Below the pieces are notes generated by a model. The model saw only the letters and a program-made list of their open reading frames with translations. It did not search any database and was not told where the DNA came from. Positions 1-6,231 of a stretch of 8,901 nucleotides of DNA are shown here, in pieces (the stretch's first letter is position 1; the number at the start of each line of letters is the position of its first letter). The translations under genes were made by a program, and so were the position numbers. The stretch lies in assembly GCA_019308645.1 (NCBI GenBank), contig JAFDHR010000078.1:1-8901 (forward strand). Direction: 5' to 3'. This DNA is from Deltaproteobacteria bacterium. Lineage in GTDB: Bacteria; Desulfobacterota; DSM-4660; Desulfatiglandales; B25-G16.

Positions 1-83
1 CGGGGCTAAGTTCAGCAATTAAACAAGCTACCTATCCTTATATTTATTATGTATATCATATAGATGATTGTCTTCAAACATAA

Positions 84-102
84 TTTTATCTTTATGATAA
101 AA
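84..102. repeat. AT-rich perfect inverted repeat upstream of the operon promoter
   Basis: The arms TTTTATC (84-90) and GATAAAA (96-102) are perfectly complementary around a 5-nt centre, TTTAT. The element lies about 57 nt upstream of the -35 box. It has no T-run on either side, so it is not a classic intrinsic terminator. It could be an operator or activator site, or a chance match in very AT-rich DNA. The rest of 1-158 is AT-rich and shows no recognisable gene. Confidence 0.3.
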
Positions 103-158
103 GTTCTCCATATTTTTATGCAGCAGTTTTTCTACATAATATAGAGAACAAGATAATA

Positions 159-187
159 TTGACATAAATTTAAACTTACCATATAAG
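159..187 (+). promoter_or_regulatory. Sigma70-type promoter for the fdhA operon
   Basis: A perfect -35 hexamer TTGACA (159-164) is followed by a 17-nt spacer and a -10 hexamer TATAAG (182-187), which matches TATAAT at five of six positions. The spacing is optimal. Transcription would start around 193-196, giving a leader of roughly 32-35 nt before the fdhA start codon. The leader would include the Shine-Dalgarno and the inverted repeat at 212-227. The short gaps between downstream genes suggest that this promoter could drive the whole gene string to manB. Confidence 0.7.
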
Positions 188-197
188 AATTTAATTT

Positions 198-210
198 GAG
201 AAGGAAAACA
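198..210 (+). promoter_or_regulatory. Shine-Dalgarno of fdhA, unusually far from its ATG
   Basis: The purine-rich stretch GAGAAGGA (198-205) is the best ribosome binding site before fdhA, but it ends 22 nt before the ATG at 228. It is well spaced (5 nt) for a GTG at 211, but that frame reads GTG TTA GCG TAC TAA and stops at 225. The site may therefore serve the ATG through the hairpin at 212-227, or translate a four-codon leader peptide whose stop lies 2 nt before the fdhA ATG. Confidence 0.5.
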
Positions 211-211
211 G

Positions 212-227
212 TGTTAGCGTACTAACA
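212..227 (+). promoter_or_regulatory. Perfect inverted repeat (hairpin or operator) abutting the fdhA start codon
   Basis: TGTTAG (212-217) and CTAACA (222-227) are perfectly complementary around a CGTA loop, and the right arm ends directly before the ATG at 228. As RNA it would fold into a 6-bp stem with a tetraloop. Removing the stem from the spacer places the Shine-Dalgarno about 6 nt from the ATG, a normal distance. As DNA it lies downstream of the predicted transcription start and could be a repressor operator. Which role applies cannot be decided from the sequence. Confidence 0.5.
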
Positions 228-2933
228 ATGAAGAGTGCCGTGGATAGGGATAATAAAATCAAAATAAATGGAAGTAAATTTTCCTTTAAAATCGGAGAGA
301 CCATTCTTCAGGTTGCTGAGAGAAATGGTATTGATATCCCAACCCTCTGTTACATTAAAGGATCGGTGCCTACTGGGGCCTGCAGAATCTGTGTAGTTGA
401 AGTGATGGGCGCCCGAAACCTTCTTCCTTCTTGTGCCACACCGGCTGTGCAGAATATGGTTGTTGAAACAGAATCAGAGAGGGTGATTAAATCCAGGAAA
501 ATAAATATAGAGCTCCTTCTCGCCTCTGGTCATCATAACTGTCTTACCTGCGAGGCAAATGGAGACTGCCGTCTTCAGGAGCTTGCTTATAGATATAAGG
601 TTGAGGCAATCAGGTTTCCAGAGAGCCCTATCAGATATCCAACTGAGACCAGCAACCCCCTTATAATCAGGGATTTTTTTCGATGTATTCTATGTGGCCG
701 CTGTGTTCAGGCCTGTAATGAGGTTCAAGTAAACAAGGCTATTTCGTTTGGATACAGGGGATCTGCCTCCAAGGTCGTGGCTGTAGGTGACCTTCCTTTG
801 GATGAGTCTGATTGTGTTTTTTGTGGAGAGTGTGTCCAGGTCTGTCCAGTAGGTGCCTTGATAGAAAAGCAGAGTAGATTTGAGGGAAGAGTCTGGGAGG
901 CAAAGAAGGTTCAAACAACATGTCCATACTGTGGCGTAGGTTGCCAGATATATTTGCATATAAAAAATAATAATATTCTCAAGATAACAGGTGTAGAGGA
1001 TGCTCCTCCTAACTTTGGCAGCCTTTGCGTTAAGGGGCGTTTTGGATACGATTTTGTCAATCAAGACGAGAGACTCACAACTCCTCTTATAAAGGTAAAC
1101 GGCCACTTCAGGGAGGCATCCTGGAACGAAACCCTTTCATTAGTTGCCAAGAGATTTGGTGAGATAAAATCGAAATATGGCTCTGAGTCCATGGGTATCT
1201 TCAGCTCGGCAAAGGTTACCAATGAAGAAAATTACCTGATTCAGAAATTTGCCAGGGTTGTCCTTGGAACAAACAATGTTGATCACTGCGCTAGGCTCTG
1301 CCATGCTTCAACCGTTGCCGGGCTGGCCGCAGCCTTTGGGTCAGGTGCCATGACAAACCCAATAGCGGATATCGAGAAATCAGAGCTTATTTTGGTAACC
1401 GGTTCAAATATGACTGAGGCCCATCCGGTTATCTCTTCATATATAAAAAGGGCGGTTGAATTTGGTAGTGTGAAGTTAATCGTAATTGATCCTCGAAGGA
1501 TTCCATTAACCAAATTTGCTACCCTTTGGCTAAGACAAAACCTGGGCACTGATGTAGCCTGGGCTAATGGGATGATGCATGTGATTATCAAAGAGAATCT
1601 TTATGATAAGAGCTATGTTCAAAACAGGACTGAGGGCTTTGAGGAGCTAAAAAAGACGGTTGAAAAATATTCCCCTGAATATGTGTCAAAAATTACAGGT
1701 ATTCCGGCTGATGATCTCATAAAAGTGGCAAGGATGTATGCTAATGCTCATCCAGCCTCTATATTTTTTGCAATGGGGATAACCCAACACAGAACAGGCA
1801 CGGATAATGTTAAATCAATGGCCAATCTATCTATGCTATGTGGCAATGTAGGCATACCAGGGGGAGGCGTAAACCCCTTAAGAGGACAGAATAATGTTCA
1901 GGGGGCATGTGATTTAGGTGCCCTCCCCAATGTATTTTCTGGTTATCAATCAGTTAGTGACCCTGTTTTAAGAGCGAGTATGGCCATGGCCTGGAATGTT
2001 GAAAGTCTTCCGGAATCTCCTGGGCTGACTGTAACAGAAATGGTAATGAAGGCAGGGGAAGGGAGGATTAAGGCCCTATATATCATTGGGGAAAATCCCC
2101 TTGTTTCGGACCCTGACATTAATCATGCTAAAAAGGCTTTATGTAATTTGGATTTCTTGGTGGTTCAAGATATCTTTTTGTCAGATACGGCAAAAATTGC
2201 AGACGTGGTACTCCCTTCAGCCTCTTTTGCAGAAAAAGATGGGACTTTCACAAACACCGAGAGGAAGGTCCAGAGGGTTCGCAAGGCGATAAATTCCCCA
2301 GGTCAGGCTAGACAGGATTGGGAGATTATATGTGATCTATCCGCTCGAATGGGCTATCCAATGACCTATAAAAACAGCAAGGCAATTATGGAAGAGATTG
2401 CTCGTGTAACCCCTTCATATGGAGGGATTAATTACTCAAGATTGGAAAAGAATGATATCCACTGGCCCTGCCCTACAGCTAAACATCCGGGAACACCCCG
2501 ACTTCACATCGATAAATTCACTAAGGGCATGGGCCTCTTTCACCCCATAGATTACATTGCACCAGCAGAGCTGCCGGATAAAGAATATCCCCTTTATCTA
2601 ACAACCGGCAGGGTCCTTTACCACTTTCATACCGGCACTATGAGCATGAGATCCGATGGCCTTAATGACATTGTTCCAGAATGCTTTGTAGAGATCTCAT
2701 CAGAGGATGCTCAAGATTATAATGTAGATGATGGGGATTTATTAAGGGTAAGCTCTCGCAGGGGGGAGATTACAGCAAAAGCAAAGATTTCTGATCAGGC
2801 AATAAAAGGGACTATATTTATCCCATTTCATTTCGCCAAGGCGGCTGCTAATAAGCTGACCAATGCTGCCCTTGATCCGATTGCCAAGATACCGGAATTT
2901 AAGATCTGCGCTGTTAGGATTGAAAGACTGTAA
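228..2933 (+). CDS. fdhA: Formate dehydrogenase catalytic (alpha) subunit, NAD-linked multi-subunit type, with NuoG/HydA-like Fe-S N-terminus
   Basis: This is the molybdopterin (Mo or W) subunit that interconverts formate and CO2; no signal peptide is visible, so it is cytoplasmic. The domains in order are: a [2Fe-2S] ferredoxin (about 10-85; Cys41, 52, 55, 69); a NuoG-type His/Cys cluster region (His102/103, Cys105, 108, 114); two [4Fe-4S] sites (Cys153/156/159/163 and Cys196/199/202/206); the FDH-proximal [4Fe-4S] site (Cys232, 235, 239, 267); the bis-MGD core; and a C-terminal molybdopterin dinucleotide domain (about 785-895). The active-site ligand is Cys358 (TGC at 1299-1301) followed by His359, so this is a cysteine rather than a selenocysteine enzyme. 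The 901-aa length fits the family. An in-frame stop at 192-194 excludes a longer start. ATG 228 is preferred, though GTG 240 with GAAGAG 4 nt upstream is possible. The following nuoE- and nuoF-like genes supply the NAD(H) module. A NADH-dependent hydrogenase is excluded by the FDH motifs. Confidence 0.93.
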   Translation: MKSAVDRDNKIKINGSKFSFKIGETILQVAERNGIDIPTLCYIKGSVPTGACRICVVEVMGARNLLPSCATPAVQNMVVETESERVIKSRKINIELLLASGHHNCLTCEANGDCRLQELAYRYKVEAIRFPESPIRYPTETSNPLIIRDFFRCILCGRCVQACNEVQVNKAISFGYRGSASKVVAVGDLPLDESDCVFCGECVQVCPVGALIEKQSRFEGRVWEAKKVQTTCPYCGVGCQIYLHIKNNNILKITGVEDAPPNFGSLCVKGRFGYDFVNQDERLTTPLIKVNGHFREASWNETLSLVAKRFGEIKSKYGSESMGIFSSAKVTNEENYLIQKFARVVLGTNNVDHCARLCHASTVAGLAAAFGSGAMTNPIADIEKSELILVTGSNMTEAHPVISSYIKRAVEFGSVKLIVIDPRRIPLTKFATLWLRQNLGTDVAWANGMMHVIIKENLYDKSYVQNRTEGFEELKKTVEKYSPEYVSKITGIPADDLIKVARMYANAHPASIFFAMGITQHRTGTDNVKSMANLSMLCGNVGIPGGGVNPLRGQNNVQGACDLGALPNVFSGYQSVSDPVLRASMAMAWNVESLPESPGLTVTEMVMKAGEGRIKALYIIGENPLVSDPDINHAKKALCNLDFLVVQDIFLSDTAKIADVVLPSASFAEKDGTFTNTERKVQRVRKAINSPGQARQDWEIICDLSARMGYPMTYKNSKAIMEEIARVTPSYGGINYSRLEKNDIHWPCPTAKHPGTPRLHIDKFTKGMGLFHPIDYIAPAELPDKEYPLYLTTGRVLYHFHTGTMSMRSDGLNDIVPECFVEISSEDAQDYNVDDGDLLRVSSRRGEITAKAKISDQAIKGTIFIPFHFAKAAANKLTNAALDPIAKIPEFKICAVRIERL

Positions 2934-2940
2934 GTGTAGG

Positions 2941-2953
2941 AAGGAGATAAGTG
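2941..2953 (+). promoter_or_regulatory. Shine-Dalgarno deciding the GTG start of the NuoE-like gene
   Basis: AAGGAG (2941-2946) lies 4 nt before the GTG at 2951, a strong match that supports GTG as the true start. The next in-frame ATG is eight codons further in and has no comparable site. Confidence 0.75.
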
Positions 2954-3421
2954 AAGGAAATAACACAAGAAATGTGGAAAGAGATAGATAGAATAATCCA
3001 AAGGAATAAAAGGAAACAAGGAGCGCTCATACCGGTACTTGAGGAATGCCAGGATGTCTGCGGTTATCTGCCTTTTGCGGTACAGGAAAGGATCTCAGAA
3101 GGGCTCAATATTCCTGGAAGCACTATCTACGGTGTTGTAACCTTCTATTCATTTTTTACTATGGTTCCAAAAGGTAGACATACCATAAAGGTGTGTCTGG
3201 GAACAGCATGCTATGTGAGGGGAGGGAAGGAGAATTTAGACCATATACAGGATGATCTTGGCATTGAAGTAGAAGGCACAACAAGAGACCTTAGATTCTC
3301 TTTGGACTCGGTACGCTGTATAGGGGCATGCGGGATGGCCCCTGCCATGGTAGTAGATGATGATACATACGCCCAGGTTAGTAAGCAAAATGTAATGAAG
3401 ATCCTCGACAGATATAAATAG
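2951..3421 (+). CDS. nuoE: NuoE/HndA-like [2Fe-2S] subunit of the formate dehydrogenase complex
   Basis: This is the thioredoxin-fold [2Fe-2S] electron-transfer subunit, homologous to complex I NuoE (24-kDa) and to HndA/HydC/HylC of NAD-linked hydrogenases and formate dehydrogenases. It has an N-terminal helical region (1-75), with conserved features around GYLP (38-41) and the YGVVTFYSFF stretch (60-69). The thioredoxin-like domain carries all four cluster cysteines: Cys82 and Cys87 (CLGTAC), and Cys123 and Cys127 (CIGAC). The 156-aa length is typical. It starts with GTG 17 nt after fdhA and ends 11 nt before the NuoF-like gene, so it should form the NADH-oxidising module with that protein. 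No other complex I gene is present, so it belongs to the FDH rather than to respiratory complex I; the gene symbol indicates homology only. Confidence 0.93.
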   Translation: MKEITQEMWKEIDRIIQRNKRKQGALIPVLEECQDVCGYLPFAVQERISEGLNIPGSTIYGVVTFYSFFTMVPKGRHTIKVCLGTACYVRGGKENLDHIQDDLGIEVEGTTRDLRFSLDSVRCIGACGMAPAMVVDDDTYAQVSKQNVMKILDRYK

Positions 3422-3432
3422 GGGAAAACGGG

Positions 3433-5307
3433 ATGGTGAGCGTAAACAGGGATCAATTAAACGAGATAAAGTCCAGAGGGAAAAACATTATTGATATTCG
3501 TTTAGGTAAGGCACCTGTTGATGGCGAGAAACATTTGATGATAGGTGGAGGCACTGCATGTCATGCAAGCAAAAGTGAATTGGTGAGGGATGCCATTAGA
3601 GAAGAGATAGAGAAGAAAGGGCTTTCACAGAGGTGCAAGGTTATAGAGACAGGAAATGATGCATTTTCAACTCTGGCACCAGTAATGGTTGTATATCCAG
3701 AGGGAGTGTATTATGTGCATCTTAGCCCGGATGATGTAGAGGATATAGTCTCAGAGCACCTTATTGATGGAAAGTTAGTGGAACGGCTCCTTTACAAGGA
3801 TCCTGCTAATGATAAACCTATCCCCAGGATGATGGATATACCATATTTTTCTAATCAAAGGCTCATAACCTTGAGAAACCTAACCCTTATAGACCCTGAA
3901 AGCATAGATGATGCTATTTACAGGGATGCCTATCAGGGGGCAGCCAAGGCATTAATAGATATAACAGCAGAGGAAATTATCAATCAGGTTAAGGTTTCAG
4001 GAATCAGGGGACGGGGAGGAGCAGGATTTCCTACCGGGATGAAGTGGCAGTTTGCCACTCAGGCAGAGGGTGATATTAAATATGTCCTTTGCAATGCAGA
4101 TGAAGGTGATCCCGGTGCATTCATGGATAGAAGCGTGCTTGAGGCAGATCCCCATGCAGTATTAGAGGGGATGATAATTGCGGCCAAGGCAATCAATGCC
4201 CATCAGGGATATATCTATTGCAGGGCCGAGTACCCCCTTGCAATAAAAAGGCTTACCATAGCCATTGAACAGGCCAGGCGATATGGCCTGTTAGGCAAGG
4301 ATATACTTGGAAGCGGTTTTGACTTTGATCTGGAGATTTACAAGGGAGCAGGCGCCTTTGTGTGCGGAGAAGAGACAGCCTTAATGATATCAATTGAGGG
4401 AAAAAGAGGAATGCCAAGACCGAGGCCCCCTTTTCCAGCCCAGGAAGGCCTATGGAAGAAACCAACAGTTTTGAATAATGTTGAAACCCTGGCAAATATT
4501 CCACAGATTATCTTAAATGGTGGACAGTGGTATGCAGCCATTGGTACAGAGCGGAGCAAGGGAACCAAGGTTTTTGCACTTGCTGGAAAGGTTATCAACA
4601 GTGGCCTTGTAGAGGTTCCCATGGGAATGCCATTAAAGAATATTGTATACGACATCGGAGGTGGGATACCAGAAGAGAAGCGATTAAAGGCGGTGCAAAT
4701 AGGTGGTCCATCAGGGGGATGCATTCCTTCAGACCTACTTGATACAGTTACCGATTATGAGGCTGTAACCGCTACAGGAGCTATTATGGGTTCTGGTGGT
4801 ATGGTTGTAATGGATGAAGATAACTGTATGGTAGACATAGCCAGATTTTTTATGGAATTTTGCCAGGAAGAGTCATGTGGAAAGTGCACTCCATGCAGGG
4901 AAGGAACCAAAAGGATGCTGGAGCTGCTCACAAAGATAACCGAAGGACGGGGCGAGATAGATGATATTGCTACCCTGGAAGAGCTTGCAGATATGGTAAA
5001 GGATTCTTCCTTATGTGGTTTAGGGCAGACTGCACCAAATCCGGTTCTTAGCACAATCAGGCATTTCAGGGATGAATATGAGGCCCACATCAAAGATAAA
5101 AGATGCCCTGCGGGAGTTTGTAAGGCCCTTATAGCATACATTATAGATGAAGAAAAGTGCACTGGGTGCGGAAAATGCAAGAGGGTTTGCCCAGTTGAGG
5201 CAATTAGTGGTGAAAAAAAGGAGCTACACAAGATTGACCCGGAAAAATGCATAAGGTGCGGTGCATGTATAGCATCCTGTAAATTTGATGCAATCGAGGT
5301 TGTTTAA
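3433..5307 (+). CDS. nuoF: NuoF/HndC-like FMN- and NAD(H)-binding subunit with C-terminal 2x[4Fe-4S] ferredoxin domain
   Basis: This is the diaphorase subunit, carrying FMN and the NAD(H) site. Domains in order: an N-terminal thioredoxin-like domain (about 20-115); the Nuo51 FMN/NADH fold (about 140-360), with glycine-rich GRGGAGFP (193-200), NADEGDPGAF (221-230) and KGAGAFVCGEETAL (304-317); a SLBB-like part (about 375-445); the NuoF [4Fe-4S] domain, Cys482/485/488 (SCGKCTPC) and Cys528; and a ferredoxin domain with Cys576/579/582/586 and Cys606/609/612/616. His552, Cys558 and Cys563 precede the ferredoxin, in the region where bifurcating hydrogenase HydB is reported to bind zinc. The layout matches HydB/HndC/HylB, which pass electrons between NADH and ferredoxin. 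Unusually, the N-terminal domain keeps only one of four expected cluster cysteines (Cys43), so it probably lacks its [2Fe-2S] centre. ATG 3433 follows AGGGGA (3420-3425) by 7 nt. Confidence 0.93.
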   Translation: MVSVNRDQLNEIKSRGKNIIDIRLGKAPVDGEKHLMIGGGTACHASKSELVRDAIREEIEKKGLSQRCKVIETGNDAFSTLAPVMVVYPEGVYYVHLSPDDVEDIVSEHLIDGKLVERLLYKDPANDKPIPRMMDIPYFSNQRLITLRNLTLIDPESIDDAIYRDAYQGAAKALIDITAEEIINQVKVSGIRGRGGAGFPTGMKWQFATQAEGDIKYVLCNADEGDPGAFMDRSVLEADPHAVLEGMIIAAKAINAHQGYIYCRAEYPLAIKRLTIAIEQARRYGLLGKDILGSGFDFDLEIYKGAGAFVCGEETALMISIEGKRGMPRPRPPFPAQEGLWKKPTVLNNVETLANIPQIILNGGQWYAAIGTERSKGTKVFALAGKVINSGLVEVPMGMPLKNIVYDIGGGIPEEKRLKAVQIGGPSGGCIPSDLLDTVTDYEAVTATGAIMGSGGMVVMDEDNCMVDIARFFMEFCQEESCGKCTPCREGTKRMLELLTKITEGRGEIDDIATLEELADMVKDSSLCGLGQTAPNPVLSTIRHFRDEYEAHIKDKRCPAGVCKALIAYIIDEEKCTGCGKCKRVCPVEAISGEKKELHKIDPEKCIRCGACIASCKFDAIEVV

Positions 5308-5334
5308 GATAAGGTTTTGAAATAGGGTATATAT

Positions 5335-6231
5335 ATGGATTGGATAGATAAATATAGTGGCATGCACTATGAAGGGACATGTATTAGGCCACCCAGCGAG
5401 GCAAATAGCATTCTTCTTCAGGCTACCGTTGGCTGTTCCCACAACAAGTGTACCTTTTGCGGCACATATAAAGATAAAAGATTTCGGATCAAGGATAATG
5501 ATATTATCTTGAGCGATATCCTTTTTGCATCGAGGCACATGCGAGATCAAGACAGGCTTTTTATCATGGATGGTGATGCCTTGATCATTCCGTATCGCCG
5601 TTTGACGTGGATTTTTGATAAGATAAAGGAGAACCTCCCATGGGTTACAAGGGTTGGTATTTATGCTAACACCAAAGGCATAAAGATGAAGAGTGAGGAA
5701 GAATTAATTCGTTTGAGAGAGATGGGCCTGGGAATCATCTATATGGGTATAGAGACAGGCGATGATCAGACACTGGAGGCTATCAGGAAAGGGGCTAACG
5801 CACAAAGAATTGTAGATATGGGCAAAAAGGTTAAACAAGCAGGTATTAAACTTTCTGTTACTGTTCTTTTAGGGATTGCCGGCAGAGAGAGGTCACTCAT
5901 TCATGCAAAGGCAACAGGAGAGCTCCTCAGCGCAATTGATCCCGACTATGTTGGTGCCCTGACATTAATGATAATGCCAGGGACCCCTCTGGCGAATGAT
6001 CTTTCAGCTGGCAGATTTGAACTCCCTGATAATTCTGGGATGCTTATGGAGCTAAGAGAAATGATAGCTTCCACTAATCTTACCAGGGGCTTTTTCTTCT
6101 CCAATCATGCATCAAACTATTTGCCGGTCAAGGCCACACTCCCAAAAGAAAAAAAGCAGACACTTGATTTAATAGATATGGCCCTTCAGGGCAAGGTTAG
6201 CCTCAGGCCAGAGTGGATGAGGGCACTTTAG
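5335..6231 (+). CDS. Radical SAM protein of unknown function (Elp3/MiaB/NifB-type fold, CX4CX2C motif)
   Basis: This is a 298-aa radical SAM enzyme whose substrate is not known. The cluster motif is Cys34, Cys39 and Cys42 in GCSHNKCTFCG, spaced CX4CX2C rather than the usual CX3CX2C. Other radical SAM features are the MGIETGDD segment (137-144), with Glu140 at the usual SAM-contact position, and the following strand-helix pattern (IKLSVTVLLGIAGRERS, 171-187). The C-terminal SNHASNYLP segment (256-264) resembles a conserved signature I recall from a widespread, uncharacterised bacterial radical SAM family; that is memory, not a search. No B12-binding, TRAM or SPASM domain is seen. It follows the NuoF-like gene by 27 nt with only a weak AGGG site (5324-5327), and its stop codon abuts the manC ATG. 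A role with either neighbour set is unproven. An in-frame TTG at 5317 is closed by a stop, so ATG 5335 is the start. Confidence 0.85.
   Translation: MDWIDKYSGMHYEGTCIRPPSEANSILLQATVGCSHNKCTFCGTYKDKRFRIKDNDIILSDILFASRHMRDQDRLFIMDGDALIIPYRRLTWIFDKIKENLPWVTRVGIYANTKGIKMKSEEELIRLREMGLGIIYMGIETGDDQTLEAIRKGANAQRIVDMGKKVKQAGIKLSVTVLLGIAGRERSLIHAKATGELLSAIDPDYVGALTLMIMPGTPLANDLSAGRFELPDNSGMLMELREMIASTNLTRGFFFSNHASNYLPVKATLPKEKKQTLDLIDMALQGKVSLRPEWMRAL

Noticed and set aside
3..83. Open frame on the + strand entering from the left edge and ending at TAA 81-83, as a possible tail of an upstream gene.
   Set aside because: Only 26 codons are visible, the composition is AT-driven (many Tyr and Ile) and no motif is recognisable. 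It cannot be told from random open sequence.
68..98. A second promoter with TTGTCT and TATGAT boxes.
   Set aside because: The spacer is about 19 nt and both boxes are weak, while the TTGACA-N17-TATAAG promoter downstream is far better placed.
28..165. A 45-codon open frame on the minus strand (ATG at 165, stop at 28-30) in the AT-rich upstream region.
   Set aside because: It has no good Shine-Dalgarno, overlaps the strong + strand promoter, and its Lys/His/Tyr/Asn-rich translation looks like what AT-rich DNA gives by chance. I recognise no family.
690..1106. A 138-codon minus-strand open frame inside fdhA, and similar long antisense frames inside the NuoF-like, manC and manB genes.
   Set aside because: These are antisense shadows of strongly supported genes. 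They lack ribosome sites and their translations have no recognisable domain.
5224..5550. Minus-strand open frame spanning the junction between the NuoF-like and radical SAM genes.
   Set aside because: It overlaps the ferredoxin cysteine codons of one gene and the radical SAM cluster codons of the next, both clearly coding on the + strand; the antisense product has no motif.
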